DNA of 64,000 nucleotides from Paraconiothyrium sp. Pb-2020. Taxonomy: Eukaryota > Ascomycota > Dothideomycetes > Pleosporales > Didymosphaeriaceae. The stretch's first letter is position 1; each line of letters opens with the position of its first letter. Below, in pieces: positions 36,537 through 46,207 of the stretch. Position numbers and translations under genes: made by a program. The stretch lies in assembly GCA_022419385.1 (NCBI GenBank), contig JAJUBI010000002.1, positions 1,178,001 to 1,242,000 on the forward strand, written 5' to 3'. Below the pieces are notes generated by a model that saw only the letters and a program-made list of their open reading frames with translations, made no database searches and was not told where the DNA came from.

Positions 36537-38154
36537 ATGGCCGAGTCAACAATCATCTCCAATACCGCCAACGTGAGTCACTTGCCGCGTGCCACCTCTG
36601 TACGGCTTGGCTAACTGGCTTGCAGCTTCAAAAATACCTCGCCCTCCCGCAGAAGGGCAAGATCACCGCCGAGTATGTGTGGATAGACGGCTCCAACGGT
36701 GTCCGCTCAAAAAGCAGGGTGAGCAGTTACCATTATTCCTTCACACACTGGCCCTTAGCCGCGCGTTCTGGCTTCGAGTACCGCATTGGCTCCATACTGC
36801 ATACAAATCGCGTTACCTCGAGAGCGGTAACCAGAGATACACAAAGCGGTTGCATTGGGACAGCCGCGGCTATTTGGAGCCAGCGATGTGAGGTGACCTC
36901 ATGGGGCGCGCGGGCCGTGTTTGCTTTTGGCCTCTTATCGTGTGCCCCACGATAAGAATCGTGGAGGGGCAGTCGCACCCCTGCACGATTTCTCCGCGTG
37001 GCAGGCACGCCCGACCCTGACGTCGTTGCCAACACTCATCATCCTGAGCACGTCGCTAATTCATGCTCTAGACCCTCTCCAAGAAGCCCGAAAAGGTCGA
37101 GGACCTGCCTGAATGGAACTTCGACGGCTCGTCAACGGGCCAGGCTCCTGGCGACAACTCTGATGTTTACCTCAGGCCCGTTGCCTTCTACCCTGACCCC
37201 TTCCGGCTGGGCGACAACATCCTTGTCATGACCGAGACCTACGGTCCCGATGGCAAGCCCAACAAGTACAACTACCGTCACGATGCCGCCATCGTGCTCA
37301 ACCACAACAAGCAGCACGACATCTGGTTTGGCCTTGAGCAAGAATACACCCTCCTCGACATCAACGGCTGGCCGTATGGCTGGCCCAAGAACGGTTTCCC
37401 TGCTCCCCAAGGCCCTTACTACTGCGGTGTCGGTACCGGCAAGGTTTACTGCCGTGACATCGTGGAGGCTCACTACCGGGCCTGCATGTACGCCGAGATT
37501 AACATCTCTGGCACCAACGCTGAGGTCATGCCCGCTCAGTGGGAATACCAAGTCGGCCCCGTCGACGGCATCTCCAGTATGTTTTCCGTTATTTTCTCCA
37601 GAATAGTGGAGCTTCGTATACTAATTACGTAACTAGTGGGCGATCAGCTCTGGATGTCCCGGTTTATCCTCCACCGCGTCGCTGAGGAGTTCGGCGTCAA
37701 GGTGACCTTCGCGCCCAAGCCCATCCCCGGCGATTGGAACGGCGCTGGTCTCCACACCAACGTCTCTACCAAGGAGATGCGTGAGGAGGGTGGCATGAAG
37801 CACATCGAGGCCGCCATGGAGAAGCTTGCCAAGCGCCAGGCCGAGCACATGGCCGTTTACGGCGAGGACAACCAGCTCCGCATGAGCGGCAAGCACGAGA
37901 CCTCAAGTTACGACAAGTTCACCTGGGGCGTTGCCAACCGTGGCTCCTCCGTCCGCATTCCCCGCTCAGTAGCTGCTGAGGGCAAGGGCTACTTCGAGGA
38001 CCGCCGCCCCGCCTCCAACGGTGACCCATACCAGCTCACCGGTATAATCGTCGAGACACTGTTCGGCAAGGTCGAGGGTGCCGATGTCGCTGCCTTCGCC
38101 GAGGGCACGGCCGACGTTGAGCAGGAGCTCGTTGTTCCCGTCGCGAAACCGTAG
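36537..38154 (+). CDS. glnA: Glutamine synthetase (type II, eukaryotic)
   Basis: Makes glutamine from glutamate, ammonia and ATP in the cytosol, the entry point of nitrogen assimilation. Four exons: 36537-36572, 36626-36718, 37072-37576 and 37637-38154, 383 aa. Recognised by EYVWIDGSNGVRSKSR, EWNFDGSSTGQAPGDNSD, the ATP/metal region FGLEQEYTLLD, GPYYCGVG, AEVMPAQWEYQVGP, NGAGLHTNVSTKEMR and the C-terminal NRGSSVRIPR and YFEDRRPASN. Codon choice is strongly C-ending, unlike most neighbours, which fits high expression. The second intron is 353 nt, several times longer than other introns here, and holds inverted GATA sites and hairpins. The C-terminus is slightly extended (DVEQELVVPVAKP). The gene is convergent with Med1. 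Confidence 0.97.
36719..37071 (+). promoter_or_regulatory. Unusually long intron 2 of glutamine synthetase, with inverted GATA sites and hairpins
   Basis: This 353-nt intron starts GTGAGC and ends CTAG. At 36934-36942 and 36948-36956 it carries a perfect 9-nt inverted repeat (CTTATCGTG, 5-nt gap, CACGATAAG), each arm containing a CGATAAG GATA site. The right arm can instead pair with ATCGTGG just downstream (CCACGATAAGAATCGTGG, 36947-36964), extended by flanking C and G runs. The two stems share bases, so only one can form at a time. Sequence is seen; a regulatory role is inferred. Confidence 0.55.
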
Positions 38155-38801
38155 AGACGCTTCGTTTCTTTGCGGCTGCATTTACTTCGCTTCTTGTTCA
38201 CCTCATTAGATTTTTGGCGTTGTGTTGGATTTTAACGATTCCCGCCCCTAATATCATAGTCATGTTATGGAAGGTGCCGCTTGAGTGGTGGTGCCCCGGA
38301 ATGGATTGGTTGAATGTAGTAGTATACCATAGCCAGTGACGAGATACACTGAGCAACACAATAACGAAGAGATCTTGGTTCACGTTCAACAAACGTTGTC
38401 TTTCTCTCTGCCCATGAATGTACGCAGTAAGAGTCATATCTTTGATATCTTCTTACAGAGGTAAATGGCATATTTTCCCTTGGATCTACTTTCCTCACCT
38501 ATTGCAGTGAAGTGATGTTAGTTCCACATATAGTTGCGGTCTTCATTTTGTGCCTGCGAAGGTGGAAGCGTCGTTAATCTCGCCTGTGAGATCGGATGTA
38601 TATCCGAGTAATCGGGCTGCAGTCGGGAGATACCCCGTAGTCGAACTTGACTCCACATTGAAGAGTCTAGACGTTCCATGCCCATTCCTCGCTGTGGGTC
38701 TCCAAGTTACTCTAGTCTGACCGACTATGGTACACCTGCTGGTCTACGGGTAAAATGCAGCTTCCCGTCCATCCACCCTACCGAATCTTTCCTCTCCTCT
38801 T
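38155..38801. other. Convergent 3' region of glutamine synthetase and Med1
   Basis: About 650 nt between convergent stop codons. Presumably both 3' untranslated regions; no gene or clear element seen. Confidence 0.5.
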
Positions 38802-40889
38802 TCAAGCATCCTTCACAGCCTCTCTCCTGATCCACTCCGCCCAGATCCCAAGGTCCCCACACACGTCAAGCGCCTTCTCCAGCCGCTTGACCTTTTCTCG
38901 CACCTCCTCAACGCCTTCCATATCCACGTCCCCGGCCTCACCCGCCTTACTCGCTCCAGCGTCGGCGTCCACAACATTTTGTTCGCTGATATAGATCTCC
39001 GCGTTCTCGCCAACGTCGACAATTAGCCTCAAGGGCGGATGCGGCGCTGTGGCAGAGGACATGAGGGTTTTCTGTGAGAGCAGCTGGCTAAGGAGATCGG
39101 ACGCGTTAGTGGGGAGAGGTGTCACGGGTGTGGAGGAGAGCGGATGCGGGATGTGCAGTGCGAGCTTTGGAGTCGGTGTTGTATATGCAAGGGTGAGGTC
39201 CAACTGTAGGCCCCGCTCCTTGTCGTCCTCAGGGGTGATCGGCGGAGACAGCGGGTTCTGTTGAGGCGTTGCGTTGAGAGGTGCGTGGGCACCGAAGATG
39301 TCCTGTACCAGCGAGGTGGTTAAGGCGTACTGCCGAAACGTAGGAAGCAGTGCGACGAGTTGGCGTGGGTGCTGGAAGGGTAGGGAGTCGAGGGTCCGGG
39401 CGTACTCTAGTCTAGGTACATAGAGCGTGTTCGTGTGTGTATTGTGGTCCTCTTTTCTAGCATGGTCAATCGTAAGGACCTTGGTTGTGCTGCATACCTC
39501 GGGCGTCTGACCGCCTGCTGTTGTAGACATGCCGGGGTCCGTTTCTTCTGGCCTAAGTGCAAGACCGACAAACGTCGTTGCGCGGAGGTCTTGCGGATTG
39601 TATTCCAACCCCACTGACTGCATTACGGTGACGTAGAGGGATAGCGGAACCACAAGAGGCGGGTTGAACTTAGCCACGAAGCGGATGTTTGGTAGTCGAC
39701 CTGGTGCGTTGTCGATGTTCATAGCATCGTGGTCGTCTGCCTGAGATGCGGAATCGAGATATGTAGGCTTTGGCTCTAGCCAGTCTATCTTGCTTTGTGG
39801 ACTATGAAGGAGGAGGTTGTTGATGTCTGCCTCAGGTTGCACATTCGATACTTTCTCGATGTTATCTCCTATCCATGAGTCCGGTATACGTATTGGTGCG
39901 TACAAGGATGAAGGCGACGACTCGCACTCGATGGTGAGTGAATAGATCTTGTTGTTGGCTGGATCTCCTTCTTCTGGGTAAGCTTCTAAGGTCTTGGAGT
40001 CCGTCTCGTCCTTCTCGTTTCCTTTGAAAGAGACAGTCTTCGACGGTTTCTTCGATATCAGATGCCGACGGTCCATCCAATACTCTAAACTCAGCCCAAG
40101 ACATTGTCCCGCGTTCATCCGCGGCCTCCCGCTCTTTTTGCATAGCACCTCTCTCTCAGCCTTGTAGCTCGCGTTTGGCGTATTTGACCCTATAAGCTCC
40201 AATGCCAGCTTCTTCTCATGCTCAAATAGCTTCTTCAAACTGGCATGTACACTAAAGATTGCCTTGTAACAGTCTATTCCTGCATTTGTCTTACTCAACT
40301 TGTCCATGTTCATCAGCTTTTCCAGATTGAGCGCAAACCGATCAAGCGTGGTATTGATCTTGCGAACACCCGGCTGCGGGACGAGACTATTCTTCAATAT
40401 CCGCGAACCAGACGTCTTATACACGTCGTCATCATCGCTCGCCAAGTCAAGATTCACTTTCGTCACGTCCTCGTTCAGCAGACTGATCTCGCACACAGCG
40501 AGGTCTCCCAGGCCGAGGACCAGCACAACAGTCCCGTCGCCCTGAACATCCCTCATCAGCTCAAGGTGTTCTTGCTTGCATAGCGCCGCTATACCCTCCT
40601 CGCTCACCCTGCCTTTGCGTTTGTTGATCAATGCGATTATGCTTTCGAGGCGCCGTCGGCGCTCTTCTTCATCGGCGCGCCCGAGTTGGCTGGCAGTGAG
40701 ACCTAGCGAAGACATGCCCATGCCGCTCATGGAGATGCCCATTCCGACGCCACCGTCACCAAGCATGTTAAGGACCGCGGGCGAGTCGAAATTCATGGGT
40801 GGAACGCTGCGAGGTGCGGGGGAGGAACCTGGGAGGTTGTGCAGGTGCTGCTTTTGAGGCGTGTTTGTGGAGGGCGTCGGCGTCGCCAT
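38802..40889 (-). CDS. med1: Mediator complex subunit 1 (Med1)
   Basis: Med1 is a middle-module subunit of Mediator, which bridges transcription factors and RNA polymerase II in the nucleus. Single exon, 695 aa, starting MATPTPSTNTPQK. After a Pro/Gly/Met-rich leader comes the conserved Med1 domain. RLESIIALINKRKGRVSEEG, LCKQEHLELMRD, LVLGLGDLAVCEISL and FALNLEKLMNMDKLS match the fungal Med1 N-terminal region, followed by the LGLSLEYWMDRRHL segment. The C-terminal third covers LRLIVDVGENAEIYI and an acidic coiled-coil end. Length and layout fit filamentous-fungal Med1. It diverges from nothing recognisable; the next gene upstream is on the same strand. Confidence 0.88.
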   Translation of the reverse strand: MATPTPSTNTPQKQHLHNLPGSSPAPRSVPPMNFDSPAVLNMLGDGGVGMGISMSGMGMSSLGLTASQLGRADEEERRRRLESIIALINKRKGRVSEEGIAALCKQEHLELMRDVQGDGTVVLVLGLGDLAVCEISLLNEDVTKVNLDLASDDDDVYKTSGSRILKNSLVPQPGVRKINTTLDRFALNLEKLMNMDKLSKTNAGIDCYKAIFSVHASLKKLFEHEKKLALELIGSNTPNASYKAEREVLCKKSGRPRMNAGQCLGLSLEYWMDRRHLISKKPSKTVSFKGNEKDETDSKTLEAYPEEGDPANNKIYSLTIECESSPSSLYAPIRIPDSWIGDNIEKVSNVQPEADINNLLLHSPQSKIDWLEPKPTYLDSASQADDHDAMNIDNAPGRLPNIRFVAKFNPPLVVPLSLYVTVMQSVGLEYNPQDLRATTFVGLALRPEETDPGMSTTAGGQTPEVCSTTKVLTIDHARKEDHNTHTNTLYVPRLEYARTLDSLPFQHPRQLVALLPTFRQYALTTSLVQDIFGAHAPLNATPQQNPLSPPITPEDDKERGLQLDLTLAYTTPTPKLALHIPHPLSSTPVTPLPTNASDLLSQLLSQKTLMSSATAPHPPLRLIVDVGENAEIYISEQNVVDADAGASKAGEAGDVDMEGVEEVREKVKRLEKALDVCGDLGIWAEWIRREAVKDA

Positions 40890-41285
40890 GGCTGCGTACG
40901 TAGAGGGCTTCGCTTCAAAAAATGAGTTCCTTGGGTCGCTGCTTCTGCGAGAGGTTGATCATAACGTTGCGCGGCGCGGTTGTGATGCTGAAGCACGAGC
41001 GCCTGCCCCGAGCAGCTTGAAGCTCACACGAGTCATGTCTTGGCACTCGTGGACATGCCCTCGCACGTTACCCAGTGCAAACCTTGGAATGCGCTACAAT
41101 CTTGAATTCGAGATGTAAAGACGGCGATTTTGCGTACGTTGATATTTATAAGATTCTGAAGCAATCTCGCGTGTTGCTGAGGGGTATCATCCTACCGACT
41201 TTCCCAACCCAAACTATGTTCCAGTTCATAAACGCCAGAGCTGCACTAGAAGCTCAATACAATGTCAAGCTCCTCAAGCCAAGTC
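40890..41285. other. Intergenic region between Med1 and the Cys/His protein
   Basis: About 400 nt holding the Med1 promoter and the 3' end of the next minus-strand gene. Nothing specific recognised. Confidence 0.5.
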
Positions 41286-41875
41286 CTAGTCTAGCTCAAT
41301 GTATTCCTCATCATCCCCATGGATCTCCGCGATCTTGCCCTTTGCGCGGGAGCCTCGCGTTGAGACATGGACAGGGGCCTTTCTGCCCTTCCCCTTCGCC
41401 TTCGCGACGACTCTCGCAGTTCCAGTCTCGCTCGCCGTCTCCTCATCCGGAGTCATCCTGCCACGCTCGATGGCCCGGACTTGTGAGCCCGATGAATCTC
41501 CGCCGCCAAACCCAATTGCCCTCAGTCTCTTGCGCGGCCGGTCGAGAAGTTCCTGCTGTTCGCGTAGCGCCTTGTCCCGAGCCTCCTGCTCCCATCGCTT
41601 ACGGACTTCGTCTTCCTCCTTGTTCTCCATGCTGTGGAAGGATGCATGGTGCGCGCAGCCGTCACACTCGAAACTAGATGTGCTCTGTGCGGAGTCAGCT
41701 TTGATTCATTGATGTTAAGTAAACCACAACTTGCAGTGAAGGTGAAGGGCGCAGTTACCTTGAGAGGATGTAGCATGAAACGTAGGCATGGACATTTTGC
41801 CGACATGATGGATGGCTTGTAATTACATTGGCCGCGCGGCGGAACATAATTCGCCCACACGGTTGGTGCAGACAT
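41286..41875 (-). CDS. Small Cys/His-cluster protein with basic-acidic tail, function unknown
   Basis: Two exons, 41875-41759 and 41684-41286, separated by a 74-nt intron; 171 aa. The start MSAPTVWANY is chosen over an in-frame Met six codons upstream. The first 65 residues hold a likely zinc-binding cluster: QCNYKP, AKCPCLRFMLHPLK, then across the splice SSFECDGCAHHASFHSMEN. Spacing is C-x10-C-x-C, then C-x2-C, followed by HH and H. The rest is a charged coiled coil (EEDEVRKRWEQEARDKALRE), a Lys/Arg/Gly-rich stretch (AKAKGKGRKAPVHV) and an acidic end. The intron splits the metal cluster. The Cys pattern slightly resembles FAM221-like proteins, but this is tentative. I do not know its function; nucleic-acid or chromatin association is possible from the charge pattern. 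Confidence 0.75.
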
Positions 41876-42667
41876 TGCGGACGTTGTGAACAATTAGGAA
41901 AGATTTTGTTCGCGTTAATCGGGGCGGGAGTCTGAGCTCAGGTGAAAAGAACGCATCGTACATTCCAGGCTTATAGCTGCATGGTCAATCGACGGTGGCA
42001 GTCGCGAAACCGAAACGATGCGAGAAAGTGAACATGGGGTTCGACGCGTTCAAGGTTTGAACGCGAGGGCACGTGATACTTAAAAGTTCAGGGTTTACCC
42101 CGCTTCACCACAGACGTCACTGTACTCCTACGCAAAGCTTCGGCTATCAGAGACCCGGGGCGCATCCAACGTCAAACTATGTACACTCAATGATGCTAGG
42201 TTCAGCGTTGTAGTATTTGAGTTTTCGAACATTGGGATTCGATCAATCCAATGGATCGACTATCAAAAATTGCAAATAGCCGATTAACTCATGAAACAAC
42301 CACAACACGTTGTTGGATCCTTGGGCACGTCTAGGCCTGTGTGGCCGGCAAATGGTCTACGGTCATTGCAATGCATGTACAGCAATGAGCTGATGGTCTG
42401 CATATTGATGCTTGTCATCCAGCGCTGACACGTTTCTGTCGGATCGAGACTGCGGGCCAGACGCTAACCCATAGGGCCTGCGGAACATACGTACTCCGAT
42501 TCTAAGCCAAGGTTCACTGACTCTGGACGATCAGCGTGGTGGGGCAGCTGCCACCTATAAAGCTGTTGGAGGTTGCTTCTACTTCCACACTTCAATCCGC
42601 CAAATTTGCGACTCAATTCCAGCTCTAGTTCCATTCCCCGAGCCAGCTCTTACAATCGCTATCCACA
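41876..42667. promoter_or_regulatory. Divergent promoter between Cys/His protein and GFA-family gene
   Basis: About 790 nt between divergent starts. It contains a CACGTG box at 42070-42075 and a CRE-like GACGTCA at 42113-42119. Both are common targets of bHLH and bZIP factors. Just before the GFA gene lies a CT-rich leader. No other gene seen. Confidence 0.45.
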
Positions 42668-43220
42668 ATGTCCCACCAAGGAGGATGCATGTGCGGTAAT
42701 GTCCGATACAGTGTCGAAGGCGAGCCTGCAGGCAAGGTAATCCAGCTTGCAATATCGATGTCGGTTTCCGCTGACCCCATAGGCACTCTGCCACTGCGCG
42801 GACTGCCGAAAGATCACCGGCTCGACTTACTCTACAAACGCGATCTTTCCCAGTGACCAATTCAAGCTCACTCAAGGCACTCCCAAGCAACATTCCAAGA
42901 CAGCGGACAGCGGCAAGACGATTACCAGCCATTTCTGGTATGTTTCCAAACCCATCCATGTATTAAAGCTAATCAAATGCTAGTGGAGACTGTGGCTCTA
43001 CCCTTTTCAGGGAGACTGGCTCGTTCGAGGGGGCCAAGATCGTTAAGGTATGTATGCTGCTCGCTGCAGGCCGACTGACGAGACTAATGGTGACCAGATC
43101 GGTACCTTGGACGATGCTAACGCGTTGTCTGACTTGAAGCCTGCCATCGAGTTGTTCGCTCCGACTCGTATTCCTTGGGTCCAAGCTATTCCCGACGCTC
43201 AGCAGAAGGACGCCATGTAA
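42668..43220 (+). CDS. GFA/CENP-V-like zinc protein
   Basis: Four exons: 42668-42736, 42783-42937, 42984-43047 and 43098-43220, 136 aa, introns 46-50 nt. The zinc ligands of the GFA (glutathione-dependent formaldehyde-activating) fold are all visible: GGCMCGNVRY, then LCHCADCRKITGS, then FCGDCGSTLF. The latter is created at a splice junction. C-terminal IGTLDD and ELFAPTRIPW also match the family. Members bind two structural/catalytic zincs. A few act on glutathione-formaldehyde adducts, but most fungal paralogues are uncharacterised, so substrate is unknown. The gene is convergent with TFB5, only 107 nt away. Confidence 0.88.
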
Positions 43221-43327
43221 GCGCGATCTGGTATTCGCAGTAGGGTCCCCGGGACCTCGATGACCGGATACGACACAAGGTAGGTGGTGAACGGACTTCG
43301 GGTGGAATTCGAGATCGATTAGAAGAT

Positions 43328-43648
43328 CTACTCCTCTTCTTCATCCTTTCGGGTTTCAATGCGCTTTGAGATTTCCTGTGATGGATTAGCAGCTAGCTCC
43401 ACAATCGAACAAGGACGCCTACCTCCTGTACTCTCTTCTTCAAGTCATGTATCTGGTCGTTTTTGACCAGAAGGTGCTCTTCATCGCCAAGGTCTTCGAT
43501 AACATATCTGTTGCCGGAGTCTTTGTCGATGTTCAGGATCAAAGCTTTGATGGACGGATCGCATTTCACGAGCGTGCCTGATATGTAAGCGAGCTGGCTT
43601 GTTAAGCAGCGCGATAATGAGGATCGCACCAGGAACTGCTTTCACCAT
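43328..43648 (-). CDS. tfb5: TFIIH subunit Tfb5 (p8/TTDA)
   Basis: Tfb5 stabilises the TFIIH core by pairing with Tfb2, and is needed for nucleotide excision repair and transcription initiation. Three tiny exons, 43648-43630, 43577-43423 and 43375-43328, give 73 aa, the usual size. MVKAVPG is followed after the first splice by TLVKCDPSIKALILNID, RYVIEDLGDEEHLLVK and a helix DLKKRVQEE. An acidic tail (RKDEEEE) ends the protein. Unspliced frames hide the gene, so it can be missed by simple gene finders. Introns are 52 and 47 nt. Confidence 0.92.
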
Positions 43649-44035
43649 GATGAGAAAGTGATGAGATGAGGTCGAAACAGAGGTGTCGAGGGGTGCGTCT
43701 AGCGGCCCATGAAGGTGTTCACGTTCGCAGGTGCACGGTCAATGCCCAGATGGGCGTGGACCCTGATCGCCATGACACCAATCGTCCTTTCCGCTTCGGG
43801 GTTAAGGCAACCGCAATTAATCTTCCGTGGGTTCCGCCGCATCGTGGAAGACGCTCACCTTGCGGACTCTGCTAGCTTGCTACGTTCCTTCTCTATGATA
43901 CTCTTGATTATATGACTTATGTTTGACTGAAAGGCTCCTTGATCGCGGCGATCTGCGTGCTTCAATACCTTTGATCTTGTTGCTTCCGCTCACATCGTCG
44001 GCGTTACGAACATACACGCAGGAGCTGCACTTGAT
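43649..44035. promoter_or_regulatory. Divergent promoter between TFB5 and the PPxY membrane protein
   Basis: About 390 nt between divergent starts. No specific regulatory motif stands out. Confidence 0.4.
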
Positions 44036-44884
44036 ATGACGAACGTACAATATGCGCGCTTCAACATACTACCTAGCTCGATTGCCAGATTTCTCTTTCT
44101 TCCGTCTTCATTGCTATCGTTCATCGCCCTCCTACCCGTGAGTGCTGCCGGACAGACCACGACCGCGACTTCCAGTGTCACGCCCGAAATGACCCCTACC
44201 ATACCGTTGTCCCACTCCCGAATCGAACACACGCGATCGACGACAGTATCCTTTATATCATCTACCATATCTAACAGCACTACCGCTGCGGCTACGAGCA
44301 CCAGCACACCGATCTCAAACGACGTCTTTCCTGAAACCAGCCGTACCGAAGACGCCAATACAGGCGCATTCAAGTACTACTGGCTCATACTCGCCCTCTT
44401 TGGTGTAGGTGTGGCCCTGTTCCTCTGGTGGATCAACCGGCGGCGCATAAGACGTAAAGAACAAATGCGATTAAGCGGACAAAATGCGCTTGCGCGGGAT
44501 ATGGAGGGGTGGATCAATACACGAAGATGGTACCAAAGCGCTTGGACACCGAATCAAACACGCGCTTTCATACGGAGAGAAGAGGGGCTCAATGAGCATG
44601 GAGAAGCGCCGCCGCCCTATCGGCCGAAAGGTGATGTAACAGTTGCGCAAGACCCTGTGACTGGACTATCGATACCGTTGCGCACGCTTTCAAGGGAACA
44701 AGTGGATGCCGGACGTCCGCCGGAGTATCGCGAGACGGACAATGAAGACAATGATGACACGATACGGCCGAATACGACTGACTCGCGTATCGACCGACCT
44801 GGTATAGCCGACTCACCACCTGGATCGTCGATCAGAATCCTTATACAAGACCATGATAGACAAGGGACATTGCGGGAGCCTTGA
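44036..44884 (+). CDS. Single-pass membrane protein with cytoplasmic PPxY motifs
   Basis: Single exon, 282 aa. The N-terminus has a signal-like hydrophobic stretch (FLPSSLLSFIALLPVSAAG). A Ser/Thr-rich, probably O-glycosylated ectodomain of about 85 residues follows, then one transmembrane helix (YYWLILALFGVGVALFLWWI) and a basic stop-transfer NRRRIRRK. The cytoplasmic tail has two PPxY-type motifs, APPPYRP and RPPEYRE. PPxY motifs bind WW domains of Nedd4/Rsp5 ubiquitin ligases, so endocytic sorting or an adaptor role is plausible. This architecture is common in fungi with no assigned function. An in-frame alternative start further in is possible. Confidence 0.75.
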   Translation: MTNVQYARFNILPSSIARFLFLPSSLLSFIALLPVSAAGQTTTATSSVTPEMTPTIPLSHSRIEHTRSTTVSFISSTISNSTTAAATSTSTPISNDVFPETSRTEDANTGAFKYYWLILALFGVGVALFLWWINRRRIRRKEQMRLSGQNALARDMEGWINTRRWYQSAWTPNQTRAFIRREEGLNEHGEAPPPYRPKGDVTVAQDPVTGLSIPLRTLSREQVDAGRPPEYRETDNEDNDDTIRPNTTDSRIDRPGIADSPPGSSIRILIQDHDRQGTLREP

Positions 44885-45236
44885 TTTGACTGTATATCTA
44901 CACTATAACATACACGATCTTATGACTACAATTTACGCAATGACTCTCCAACGGTTGTCAGCGGGCATGCCGTAGACGGAAAGTATCGTATGTTACGTCT
45001 GCAATTATCATGGAGACTGGATGTGCAAGACTCAAGGTTTTGATTACATTTAGATGTCGAATCCAAACTGGGAATCCTTTCATCTCTCCAACCCATCTTC
45101 AGCTTTCGAGTCTTCATATTCGCATGCACACTATCATCTTTAGACTTTACCATCCATCCCCGTTGAAAGAGTGTGTATGCCATGTGGACTATCCAAAAAA
45201 AACCGTTACAATTAAGCCACCGGAGCCTGTACGCCA
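44885..45236. other. Convergent 3' region
   Basis: About 350 nt between the PPxY protein and the next minus-strand gene. No gene or element recognised. Confidence 0.45.
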
Positions 45237-46207
45237 CTAGGAAATAACAGCTGAGACGCTGGTCGGAATGCTCTCAATATCGGCCTGGAAGGTCTCTGGA
45301 GTCTAGAAATGAGGAACAGCGGTATTTGCACGTGTGTTGACAGGACTCAAGGACTCACCAGCTGTCATCGTAAAAGGAATACCAGTCAAATAATTTCCAG
45401 AAATGACGTTTATCTCGATAGTTCCTATCCACGACGGGGCGGCTCCTAGAGGGCAGCTTCTGTAGAGACGATGCTGGATTATGTATACCTGTATGGGGCG
45501 GCATTGTTCACATAAGGTCTGATGACACTCGGGGTCTCCGTGGTTGAAGATGTCCCGTTCGTTGGAAGCGTATAATCGAAACAATTCCAATCATGGTTGT
45601 TACACTTTTCCATTTGAGTCGAATGTGGCTTCTCAAAGAGCCATATTTTTCTTCGAAATTTGCGAAATGCGCCACACATCTTATCGCTCGTAAGATGTTG
45701 AGTTCGTCGCCGAATTACCATACCCCTGACCTGGCAAGATCGATTTACGTAACAATTCCTACACAGTTCTCGTCTTCGCAACCGAAGCAGTCAGTAGGAG
45801 GATCCGGCACAATGGAATGAAAACCTGTAGTTGTATTTGATGTAGCTTGATATGCATACACGCGAATCCGGCGCGTATGGGGGAGGGTGCCATTCACAGA
45901 CTCCGGTAAGATTGGTGTTTTCACGAACGTATACTGCGCCTGACAGACCTCCTCCGTCAACAAACTGGCGATCCCTACAAAAGTCAGGACGACTATTGCA
46001 GCGGAGACACGCAGGTTAGGGAGGCGTTTGTTGTGAATGATTGCAACGGCAGTGTAGTTCGGACGATGTTCGAAGAGGCCTGGAAAATAATGGAAGTGCA
46101 GTCAGTCAACACAATGTGTATTTTTTTATCGTAGTTCCAGAACAGAACAATGACACACGACCAACTTCTTGTTCAATGTGCCGCTCATCCGCCACTTTCC
46201 TTATCAT
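45237..46207 (-). CDS. Probable small signal-anchored protein, function unknown
   Basis: Coding potential on the minus strand is broken into several exons. A good model begins 46207-46162 (MIRKVADERHIEQEVG) and continues from 46079. That second exon encodes a signal anchor (LRVSAAIVVLTFVGIASLL) and an ectodomain with N-glycosylation sites and a Cys cluster (CFGCEDENC). Later pieces read TLPTNGTSSTTETPSVIRP and CPLGAAPSWIGTIEINVI. A last exon (45295-45237, after a 63-nt intron) ends DIESIPTSVSAVIS. The middle junctions near 45790-45470 could not be resolved: one would need an intron of only 29-32 nt. The gene may be real with an unusual intron, or partly decayed. No family recognised. Confidence 0.5.

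Noticed and set aside
37132..37551. 139-codon minus-strand open frame in glutamine synthetase
   Set aside because: Antisense shadow of a strongly C-biased coding exon.
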